From CAZSAA01 sp964604915 (GTDB lineage Bacteria; Patescibacteriota; Patescibacteriia; Patescibacteriales; UBA12465): DNA of 7,700 nucleotides. Location of the stretch: positions 1-7,700 of the forward strand of contig CAZSAA010000032.1 in assembly GCA_964604915.1 (NCBI GenBank). The letters run 5' to 3'. The translations under genes were made by a program, and so were the position numbers. Of this stretch, positions 1-6,186 are shown piece after piece; position 1 is the stretch's first letter, and each line of letters starts with the position of its first letter. Below the pieces are notes generated by a model, which saw only the letters and a list, made by a program, of their open reading frames with translations, made no database searches and was not told where the DNA came from.

Positions 1-935
1 CCATTGGCCTGGCAGATCAAGTAGAACAGCCAGGAGGCGAAACGCCAGCTTCTTCCAGTGCCGATCTCATCGTCACCTTGGCGGACATCCCTTCTTCCGG
101 ATATTTCTTAGCTGGTAGTGCCGATAATCCGGTCTTCAAATTAATTTTCTCTTCCAAGGAAGGAGCGGAGATAAATAGCTTGTCTTTCAATTTCAAGGGC
201 CTCAATAATGGGGGTATCATCAGTCGCTTGGCGGCTAAGGATGGCAGCGGCCGCAGCTATGACGTGAGCTCGAGCGTCCGCAACCTCGATGCCGACCTCC
301 GTTTTTATCGTGATCCCATTGTTATACCGGCCGGTGGCCAGGTAACGGTGACCATCCTCGCTACCGCTCAGAATTGCGCTAGTTGCGCTGGCCAGAGCCT
401 GATTTTCGAACTGGAGAAGGCAGAAAGTATCAGCGTTAACCGGACCATACTAGCCAGTTTTCCTCTCCGCAGTCAAGCTTTTGAGATAGTGTCGTCGAGC
501 GGATCAGTGGGTAAGGCGGTTATCAAGGAAGAATCCTTGGCTTCACTCTCCCAAGGTGGCGGTACCCGGGTGATCGGCAAGTTCACTATTAGTGAGCTCT
601 CCGGCGGCGATTCCATCTATATCAAGCAGATCGAGTTCGTTAATTCGGGCAGCGCTGGCAGCGGCGACCTCGAAGATTTGCGGATACGCCGCAATGGCAG
701 CGTCATTTCTCGTGGCAGCTGGCAGTCCGGCCGTCTGGTCTTTCCGATCTCGTACCTGCGCGTTGACGAGAATAACCCAGTCACCTTCGAAGTGATTGCT
801 TCGCTCGATGCTGACTATAATACCAAAGCTAACGTTAATCTTTCTTTCAAGCAGATGACCGCTTCGGGCAAGGACAGTTCCTTGAATCTCGTGCCTGAAT
901 CATATGATCTTGAGGAGGTCATACCTCTAAACTAA
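1..935 (+). CDS. Exported/surface-type protein with two beta-sandwich-like repeats, 5' partial
   Basis: The frame is open from the first complete codon at position 3 to TAA at 933-935, giving 310 visible residues, so the gene very probably begins upstream. The TTG at 78 is only the first possible start inside the window. Residues 1-20 form a Pro/Ser/Glu-rich linker. Two related domains follow, at about 21-147 and 160-300. Both have a Gly/Ser-rich opening, a 'vxxLxFxIxS' strand block, an 'L+x+x+NG' middle and a '(I/L)xVxxxxxVTxxVxA' closing strand pair (VIPAGGQVTVTILATAQ; LRVDENNPVTFEVIASLD). I recall similar repeats from CPR surface proteins, but that is from memory. Only the first domain has cysteines (CASC, nt 375-386). 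No signal peptide is visible because the start is missing. The gene lies 7 nt before the next exported protein, suggesting co-transcription. Substrate and function are unknown. A filament or pilin-associated role is possible but unsupported. Confidence 0.75.
   Translation, partial: IGLADQVEQPGGETPASSSADLIVTLADIPSSGYFLAGSADNPVFKLIFSSKEGAEINSLSFNFKGLNNGGIISRLAAKDGSGRSYDVSSSVRNLDADLRFYRDPIVIPAGGQVTVTILATAQNCASCAGQSLIFELEKAESISVNRTILASFPLRSQAFEIVSSSGSVGKAVIKEESLASLSQGGGTRVIGKFTISELSGGDSIYIKQIEFVNSGSAGSGDLEDLRIRRNGSVISRGSWQSGRLVFPISYLRVDENNPVTFEVIASLDADYNTKANVNLSFKQMTASGKDSSLNLVPESYDLEEVIPLN
914..928 (+). promoter_or_regulatory. Small hairpin containing a Shine-Dalgarno-like AGGAGGT, upstream of the signal-peptide protein
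   Basis: AGGAGGT at 913-919 is a near-perfect Shine-Dalgarno match but lies 23 nt before the ATG at 943, too far for normal use. GAGGT (915-919) can pair with ACCTC (923-927) around a CAT triloop, with a possible G-U pair at 914/928. The bases also encode the last residues of the upstream gene (E-E-V-I-P-L). This may be chance codon choice or a coupling element. No terminator-like T-run follows. Confidence 0.25.
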
Positions 936-942
936 CAACTAT

Positions 943-3471
943 ATGAAAACCAAGATTCTAGCCATTGCCATTTTCCTGTCCGCCGTCGGACTACTTTTTT
1001 CCGGCCAAGCCAGAGCCGCTGACTGCACCTCGGATTTCATCGCGCGCGATAGCAATGGAAAATTCATTCCAGGTGTGAAAGTGGAAGTATATTCCCAGAT
1101 TGTCGACGCCAACGGCGATGCCGCACCGGGTAGTCGCCTAGATTCCGGGACAACTAATTCTACTTCAGGCAAGGTGACCCTCGATTTTTCGCAACAAGAT
1201 AAGTATGCGGTGAAGATGTCGGCGATAAGCAACGAGAATGCCGCCTTCTGGTACTATGACGTCACTTTCGCCTGCGATGCGTCCAGTACTTTCGAACGGA
1301 CGCTTTCCGCCATCGACCTCACCCTCTATGACGGTGAAGGAGAATTGATAAAGGATAACGCGGTAAAGGTATATACCCAGGTATATAGCGGTGGCAGCGC
1401 CATTGAAGCGACCGACGAGCTGGTCGCCTCGCTCTCGACCGATTCTTCCGGCCGCCTCGTCATGTATCTTCCCCAAGCGAGCGTGCGGGGCATCGCGGAT
1501 AACGGCGATACGTACGCTTTGATGATAACCCGGGGCAGCAAGGTCTTCCCGATCTACGGCATTGAGGTTAGAGACGGCTACACTACCGTCACTGGCCACT
1601 ATTTGAGCACTCTCAAGGCGTATTTCCGCGATAGTAGCACTGGCGGATACCTTTCCGATGGCACCGAGGTAAAAGTATATGAGCAGGGCATCGATGATGA
1701 GAACGACCACCAGAAAGGCGATTATGTCGGTACTTTCGAGATTGGGGACTCTGGCTATGGCCTGTTCGAATATCCGGCTGGTGTCTATGTCCTCGAAATA
1801 AAGGGCAATGATGGAAACTACCAATATTTCTGGGATACCGAGATCGAGCCGGGGCGTAGTACCGAATATGACTTCGACGTGAGCAGTAATATTGAGACCG
1901 ATCAGAGCTGTAGCGAATATTCTTCTCTGACCCTCTATCTCAAGACTATCGGCGGAGCCGCGATTGACGACCTTAACTACGAGCTATATGAGCAGGGAAC
2001 CGATAGCCTTAGCGGCTATCCCACCGCTGGCAAAAAGGTCGCTTCGGGCAGCACGAATGAAAGCGGCTACGCTAACAAGAAATTAAAACCGGACTCCCGT
2101 CTATACTACGCTCTCAAAGTGTATGATAAGAAGGGGGATGTGGGGGAATTCTGGTTCTGGAATGCTCTCCATTTCGATTGCGGCGAAGATCGCACCCTTA
2201 CTAAACTTATCCCCTCTCTCACTCTCATCTTGCGTGATCCATCTGGCAACCTGAAGAAGAATTTCAGTTTCAACCTGTATCAGGAACGGCATGATGCCGA
2301 TGGCAATGCTATCCGCACTAGTGCCAGTCTGGTGTCCTCTTTCAAGACTTCCGAATCCGGTTCCGCTTCCGTCTTCGTAGCGCCTGATGACCTATATTTC
2401 GCTGATCGCAAGGGCAACTATATCATTTCTGATTCCAAGGGTAGCTATGTCATTTCGGGAGTGAAGGTGGCTGCGGATAGGGATACGGTCTTTGACTATA
2501 GTTTTGCTGGCCTGAACTTGCAGGCTGATGCCGCCAAACAGCCCCTAAAGAGTCGAGATATAAGCATATACTATCAGAACCAGGGTAAGATCGGTAGCGT
2601 CATATCTTCCAGCAGCACTGATAGCAGCGGTAGCCTCAGCTTGGAGTATCCGGCTGGCACCTATGCCATCTCGGTCGAAGACCAATTTGGTACTCCTGAT
2701 GTATTCTATGATATCGTCCTCAAATCTGGTGCCTGGACTAGCGTTAGCTTGTCGCTCGGTACCGCTACTATCTCTTCTTCCTTTTCGGAGGATGATAAGG
2801 GATCAAGGAAGATAAATATTATCGCCTTGACCCAGAATGCCGATAAGACCTTTAGCGCGGGCAAGACGATAGGGAGCGTGAGTGTATCCTCATCCAAGCC
2901 AGCTACCGTCGATCTTTCGGCTGGGCCATACCTTTTCTCATACACTAACAGCAACGGCGTGGTATATGGCCAAGCATCCGTCATATCGCATGGCAAGAAT
3001 AGCCAGATAGCCGTAAATCTCAGCAGCTCCTACGTTATTACTAACAAGAATAAGTTCTCACTCTCATATGATAGCGGCGGATATAATGTGCCGGCTGGAC
3101 AATATTTCGCTACCAAGCTCAAGGGATATATCCTGCTGCAGGTGGAAAGTCATGGCGAAGCTTGGTATGTCGACCCGCAGAGTCTGTCCCGCACCTATAT
3201 GAAGGATGGCAGTGCTGCCTTTGCCCTGATGCAAAAATCTGGCGTCGGCGCCAGCAATGTCGATCTCGCCAAGATTCCGGTCGGGCTCGATAGTCGGCTC
3301 GGGGGTAAGGATAGCGATAGCGACGGCTTGCCGGATAAGCTGGAACAGGGNNNNNNNNNNNNNNNNNNNNNNNNNNNNNNNNNNNNNNNNNNNNNNNNNN
3401 NNNNNNNNNNNNNNNNNNNNNNNNNNNNNNNNNNNNNNNNNNNNNNNNNNCAGATAAGCGAGGGCAAATAA
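943..3471 (+). CDS. Large exported repeat protein with CPR-type C-terminal domain; interrupted by assembly gap
   Basis: ATG at 943 opens a protein with a clear Sec signal peptide: K2/K4, hydrophobic core 5-21, and A-R-A at 23-25 with cleavage before A26. Residues 28-692 hold seven tandem domains of about 85-100 residues, each with a 'vxvYxQ' strand and a 'tdxsGxxxlxxpaGxYxlxi' half, resembling Ig-like or carboxypeptidase-regulatory-like folds. Residues 726-781 form a 'GYILLQVESHGEAWYVDP...DLAKIPVG' domain that I associate with CPR surface proteins. Residues 790-801 are a textbook EF-hand/thrombospondin-3 loop (D-x-D-x-D-G-x-x-D-x-x-E). The 100 Ns at 3351-3450 follow. The last codons (Q-I-S-E-G-K-stop, 3451-3471) share the frame only if the gap length is right, so the true C-terminus is uncertain and more calcium loops may be hidden. 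No membrane anchor, sortase motif or catalytic motif is seen. It is likely a cell-surface or adhesin-like protein; its ligand is unknown. No Shine-Dalgarno sequence sits at normal distance. Confidence 0.8.
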   Translation: MKTKILAIAIFLSAVGLLFSGQARAADCTSDFIARDSNGKFIPGVKVEVYSQIVDANGDAAPGSRLDSGTTNSTSGKVTLDFSQQDKYAVKMSAISNENAAFWYYDVTFACDASSTFERTLSAIDLTLYDGEGELIKDNAVKVYTQVYSGGSAIEATDELVASLSTDSSGRLVMYLPQASVRGIADNGDTYALMITRGSKVFPIYGIEVRDGYTTVTGHYLSTLKAYFRDSSTGGYLSDGTEVKVYEQGIDDENDHQKGDYVGTFEIGDSGYGLFEYPAGVYVLEIKGNDGNYQYFWDTEIEPGRSTEYDFDVSSNIETDQSCSEYSSLTLYLKTIGGAAIDDLNYELYEQGTDSLSGYPTAGKKVASGSTNESGYANKKLKPDSRLYYALKVYDKKGDVGEFWFWNALHFDCGEDRTLTKLIPSLTLILRDPSGNLKKNFSFNLYQERHDADGNAIRTSASLVSSFKTSESGSASVFVAPDDLYFADRKGNYIISDSKGSYVISGVKVAADRDTVFDYSFAGLNLQADAAKQPLKSRDISIYYQNQGKIGSVISSSSTDSSGSLSLEYPAGTYAISVEDQFGTPDVFYDIVLKSGAWTSVSLSLGTATISSSFSEDDKGSRKINIIALTQNADKTFSAGKTIGSVSVSSSKPATVDLSAGPYLFSYTNSNGVVYGQASVISHGKNSQIAVNLSSSYVITNKNKFSLSYDSGGYNVPAGQYFATKLKGYILLQVESHGEAWYVDPQSLSRTYMKDGSAAFALMQKSGVGASNVDLAKIPVGLDSRLGGKDSDSDGLPDKLEQXXXXXXXXXXXXXXXXXXXXXXXXXXXXXXXXXXQISEGK
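1024..1878 (+). repeat. Repeat module 1 (domains R1-R2-R3) of the exported protein
   Basis: Protein residues 28-312. R1 (28-121) carries C28 and C111 at its first and last strands. R2 (124-218) has a longer second half, 'ADNGDTYALMITRGSKVF' (185-202). R3 (222-312) has 'EYPAGVYVLEI' (276-286). All share the 'vYxQ' strand: VYSQ 49-52, VYTQ 143-146, VYEQ 245-248. The order of these peculiarities recurs in module 2. Confidence 0.6.
1906..2757 (+). repeat. Repeat module 2 (domains R4-R5-R6) of the exported protein
   Basis: Protein residues 322-605. R4 (322-419) has C323 and C413 where R1 has its two cysteines, and 'FWFWNALHFDC' matches R1 'FWYYDVTFAC'. R5 (425-521) shares the long second half of R2 ('ADRKGNYIISDSKGSYVI', 487-504). 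R6 (522-605) shares 'EYPAGTYAISV' (568-578) with R3. This domain-by-domain match suggests that a three-domain block was duplicated. DNA identity looks low, so the event would be old. Confidence 0.55.
2764..3018 (+). repeat. Seventh, diverged repeat domain (R7) of the exported protein
   Basis: Residues 608-692 keep the strand pattern ('INIIALTQ', 'VDLSAGPYLFSYTNSNG') but not the 'vYxQ' signature or cysteines. It is the last domain before a linker and the CPR-type C-terminal domain. It could be a diverged R3/R6-type copy or the remnant of a third module. Confidence 0.5.
3351..3450. other. Assembly gap (100 N)
   Basis: Exactly 100 Ns, the usual placeholder for a scaffold gap of unknown size. 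It interrupts the C-terminal coding region of the exported protein, right after the first calcium-binding loop. Such loops are usually tandem and repetitive, which could explain the assembly break. Any frame or length measured across it is provisional, and a whole gene could be missing. Confidence 0.95.
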
Positions 3472-4488
3472 ATGACAGATAAGGAGAGACAACTTAGATT
3501 TTCCTGGCCCGAAATAGGGCACGAGCGCTTGTGTTTGGTCTTGGATAGGGCGATAGAAAGCGGCAACTTGGCTCAGTCATACATATTCGTCGGCCCGGAG
3601 GGTATCGGCAAGAGCACGATCGCTGCCGCTTTTGCCCGCAACCTCATCGCTTCACGCAGCCAGGCCGACGTTGCAGACGAGTTGCCTGGATCATATAGTG
3701 ACCTGATGGTAGTGGAAAGGGAAGAGGGAAAGAAGAATATTTCTGTCGAGCAGGTGCGGGCGCTCATCCATCGCCTTAACCTCAGTTCCTTCCTAGATTC
3801 GTATAAGATCGGCATCGTCAAGGATGCCCAAACCCTCAGCCTAGAGGGCGCTAACGCCCTGCTCAAGACTCTGGAAGAACCGCGTGAGAATTGTATAATC
3901 ATCCTGCTAGCCGTATCATTGGAAAATATCCCTTCGACGCTCGTTTCCCGTTCCGCTCTTTTCCGTTTCTATCCCGTAGCGCGCGAGACGGTATATGACC
4001 ATCTTTTAGCAAAAGGCGCGACCCGCAGCCAGGCCAAGGAGATATCCGCTCTGTCTTGGGGTAAGCCTCTGCTAGCCGAGCGGTACCTGGATGATAGGGA
4101 GGTGCTTGAATCGGCGATAAAGCCAGCTGAAGGCCTGCTTTCATACTTGGAGAGCGGTTTGATGCCAAATGATAGCGAATTGGATGTTTGGCTCGGTCAA
4201 GGCGGCTTCAACGAGGAAGCGGCCGTTGCCGAGAGTCTGCTCGCCTCTTGGGAGACTCTCTTGCGTGATCTGGGGCTAGTATCGGTATCTTCGCCCGAGT
4301 TGATAACCTATACACGCTTCCTGCCTCGCATAGAAGCTTTGGCGAGGCTAATATCAGGTCGAGGAGATTCCGTTGCCGCCTATGCCGTTCGAGCGGCCAA
4401 GCAACTGGAAGATGCCCAGGAAATGATTTGGGCCAACGTGGGCGCCCGGCGCGCCATCAATTGCGCTTTAGCTAATATCGAGATATAA
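3472..4488 (+). CDS. holB: DNA polymerase III delta'-like clamp-loader subunit
   Basis: A 338-residue AAA+ protein of the clamp-loader family, expected to act with delta and DnaX in loading the beta clamp. It has a Walker A motif GPEGIGKST (41-49), the family's 'NALLKTLEEP' block (128-137) and a sensor-1-like 'STLVSRS' (155-161). A helical collar-like C-terminus runs from about 215 to 338. Length and overall layout fit delta'. DnaX is less likely because the N-terminal 'RPxxFxDVVGQ' block and the zinc cysteines are absent. Unlike E. coli delta', the P-loop looks intact; the four-cysteine zinc module usually found after it is missing; and the SRC motif is SRS. ATG at 3472 directly follows the preceding stop codon and has a good Shine-Dalgarno GAGGG at 3460-3464, 7 nt upstream. 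It leads a tightly spaced string with the lipoprotein gene, frr and rseP. Confidence 0.85.
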   Translation: MTDKERQLRFSWPEIGHERLCLVLDRAIESGNLAQSYIFVGPEGIGKSTIAAAFARNLIASRSQADVADELPGSYSDLMVVEREEGKKNISVEQVRALIHRLNLSSFLDSYKIGIVKDAQTLSLEGANALLKTLEEPRENCIIILLAVSLENIPSTLVSRSALFRFYPVARETVYDHLLAKGATRSQAKEISALSWGKPLLAERYLDDREVLESAIKPAEGLLSYLESGLMPNDSELDVWLGQGGFNEEAAVAESLLASWETLLRDLGLVSVSSPELITYTRFLPRIEALARLISGRGDSVAAYAVRAAKQLEDAQEMIWANVGARRAINCALANIEI

Positions 4489-4492
4489 CCAT

Positions 4493-5617
4493 ATGAAAAA
4501 AATCTATCTGATCGCCACCCTAGTCATATCGGCGCTTTCACTGTCTGCTTGCAGCGTGTCCTTAAAGACTAATGGGACGCCTAGTGGGAGCCAAGACTCT
4601 AGCGCTGATGTCGGTGGCATCTTCGTGTCCAGTACTCGTGGCGACGCCTGGAATCAATTTGCCTATGGTCCGACGATTTCCGGTGCGCCCAAGAGCTATA
4701 CTAGCCTTTCCGCTACCGCTATCGCAGCTGATCCGCAGGACCCTAAATCCGTCTATCTAGGTACGGCTAATTTAGGGCTACTCTATACATATAATGTGAA
4801 TAACGGCTGGATGCAGGCGCAGGGCCTGCCATCGGGGACGATAGCCGCGGTGGCGGTTGATCCACAGGACCAATGCCGCGTATATGCCGCTATCGCCAAC
4901 CGGATATACCGTTCGGAGGATTGTTCCCGCAGTTTCCAACAAATATATATAGACAATACCGCTACCGTTGCCATTACCACTATCGCCGTTGATCATTATA
5001 ATAGTCGAAACCTCTATATCGGGAATTCGCGTGGCGATATCATCAAGAGTATCGACCAGGGCGGAAGCTGGCGCACTATTCAGCGCTTGGAAGGCGATTC
5101 GGTCGCCCAGTTGATAGTCTCTCCGCTCGATAGTCGCTTAGTCTTCGCAATCAGCGGACGTAACCGTTTCTATAGCTTCCGCTCCAATAGTGCAACCGAT
5201 TCTAGCAATTCGGGCGATGTAGAGGCTAATTTCGCCGTCTTGGAGTGGCAGGACCTGAGCGGGCCTATTAAGGATTTTAACATCGGCAGCAGTTTCCGTG
5301 GCGCCCAGGCCGTTTCCGATGGCACAGTATTTCTAGCTAGTGAAAAAGCAATCGTGCGATCCCGTGATAATGGCGTGTCTTGGGAAAATTTGCAGCTCAT
5401 CGCTCCGGAAAACGACGCGGAGATAAACGCCATCGCAGTTGCGCCGATGAGCGCGAATGAGCTATACTATGTTACCGACACTACCTTCTTCCGTTCTTTG
5501 GATGGGGGAGTAACTTGGACGACCAAGAAGCTGCCCACCAGCCGATCCGGCCGCGTTATCTTGGTAGACCGTGATCGCCCTAACATTATCTACTTGGGCA
5601 TCGCTTCGATTAATTAA
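4493..5617 (+). CDS. Lipoprotein with Asp-box (BNR/sortilin/Ycf48-like) beta-propeller
   Basis: The 374-residue product starts with a lipoprotein signal: K2/K3, hydrophobic 4-17 and lipobox L-S-A-C with the modified cysteine at 20. A short Ser/Gly/Asp-rich linker (21-40) leads to a propeller. Asp-box-like turns (S-x-D-x-G-x-x-W) occur near 46-54, 100-107, 140-148, 185-193, 289-297 and 334-342, with a degenerate one near 229-253. They alternate with six 'DPxxxxxxY(L/A/I)G'-like strands (for example DPQDPKSVYLGT, DPQDQCRVYAAI, DRDRPNIIYLGI). This suggests seven blades, closed by the final strand 'IIYLGIAS' pairing with the first blade. C128 and C144 lie close together in one blade and may form a disulfide. 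The family includes sialidase-type, VPS10 and Ycf48 propellers, but no catalytic residues are evident, so a binding or assembly role outside the membrane is likelier. ATG at 4493 is 4 nt after holB; GAGA at 4480-4483 is only a weak ribosome site. Confidence 0.85.
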   Translation: MKKIYLIATLVISALSLSACSVSLKTNGTPSGSQDSSADVGGIFVSSTRGDAWNQFAYGPTISGAPKSYTSLSATAIAADPQDPKSVYLGTANLGLLYTYNVNNGWMQAQGLPSGTIAAVAVDPQDQCRVYAAIANRIYRSEDCSRSFQQIYIDNTATVAITTIAVDHYNSRNLYIGNSRGDIIKSIDQGGSWRTIQRLEGDSVAQLIVSPLDSRLVFAISGRNRFYSFRSNSATDSSNSGDVEANFAVLEWQDLSGPIKDFNIGSSFRGAQAVSDGTVFLASEKAIVRSRDNGVSWENLQLIAPENDAEINAIAVAPMSANELYYVTDTTFFRSLDGGVTWTTKKLPTSRSGRVILVDRDRPNIIYLGIASIN

Positions 5618-5630
5618 TATCAATAAAATT

Positions 5631-6185
5631 ATGAACAGCCATCTATCAGCCAAGCAGTCAGAATTTACCGCTATCGTCGATTTCTTCAAGAAGGATATCT
5701 CCAGTCTGCGTACCGGTCGGGCTAACGCCGCCATGCTCGAGAGCGTGAAAGTTGAAGCATATGGTACGATGAATCCGATATCGGCGATAGGGAATGTTAG
5801 CGTACCTGACGCCCGCTGCCTGGTCGTGACGCCGTGGGACAAGAGCATTTCTAAGAATATCGAGAAAGCAATGATCGAAGCCGGACTGGGATTCGGCATT
5901 GTCAACGAAGGCGACAAGGTACGCCTCACCATCCCTCCCCTTACCGAAGATAATCGCAAAGAACTGGTGAAGAAATTAAATGAACGCCTGGAAAAAGCTA
6001 GGATAAGTCTCAGGCAGGCCAGGGAAGAAGTGAAAAACGATATTGAAGCGGCCGAAGCGGCCAAGGAAATCGCGGAAGACGAGAAATTCCGCAGTATAAA
6101 GGAATTAGATGAATATACTGGCGCTAGGAACGACGAACTCAAGGCGATACGGGACAAGAAAGAGCAGGATATAATGGAAATCTGA
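5631..6185 (+). CDS. frr: Ribosome recycling factor
   Basis: The 184-residue product matches ribosome recycling factor along its length (E. coli: 185). With EF-G it splits post-termination ribosomes in the cytoplasm. Signature blocks are 'LRTGRANAAMLESVKVEAYGT' (26-46), 'IPPLTEDNRKELVKKL' (101-116), 'ARISLRQAREEVKND' (123-137, where R131 aligns with E. coli R132) and 'EDEKFRSIKELDEYT' (149-163). Residues 30-104 form the small beta domain, and the rest the three-helix bundle. The frame extends back to a GTG at 5571, but that adds 20 residues inside the lipoprotein gene with no family match, so ATG 5631 is chosen. The 13-nt upstream gap is A/T-rich with no Shine-Dalgarno sequence, suggesting coupling to the upstream gene or an unstructured-leader start. 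It ends in TGA one base before the rseP ATG. Confidence 0.97.
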   Translation: MNSHLSAKQSEFTAIVDFFKKDISSLRTGRANAAMLESVKVEAYGTMNPISAIGNVSVPDARCLVVTPWDKSISKNIEKAMIEAGLGFGIVNEGDKVRLTIPPLTEDNRKELVKKLNERLEKARISLRQAREEVKNDIEAAEAAKEIAEDEKFRSIKELDEYTGARNDELKAIRDKKEQDIMEI

Positions 6186-6186
6186 T

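Noticed and set aside
78..80. TTG as the true start of the first gene
   Set aside because: The frame is open upstream to the window edge and encodes a linker in keeping with the protein, no ribosome site precedes it, and no signal peptide follows it.
1165..1824. 219-residue reverse-strand open frame
   Set aside because: It lies wholly within the repeat protein gene; its composition is explained by the complement of that coding strand and it has no start context.
3064..3566. Reverse-strand frames reading through the N gap
   Set aside because: They exist only because the Ns contain no stop codons; the flanking parts are antisense to real genes.
3472..4488. DnaX (tau/gamma) identity for the clamp-loader gene
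   Set aside because: The N-terminal RPxxFxDVVGQ block and zinc cysteines are missing and the protein is only 338 residues, so delta' fits better.
5594..5622. Promoter in front of frr (TTGGGC with an A/T-rich -10-like stretch)
   Set aside because: Spacing and matches are poor; the A/T richness is explained by the short intergenic gap, and co-transcription with holB is simpler.
5571..5630. GTG start extending ribosome recycling factor by 20 residues
   Set aside because: The extra residues overlap the lipoprotein gene, do not match the family, and ATG 5631 gives the expected length.
5462..6157. 231-residue reverse-strand open frame
   Set aside because: It is a shadow of frr and the end of the lipoprotein gene, with Ser/Leu-rich low-complexity content and no family resemblance.
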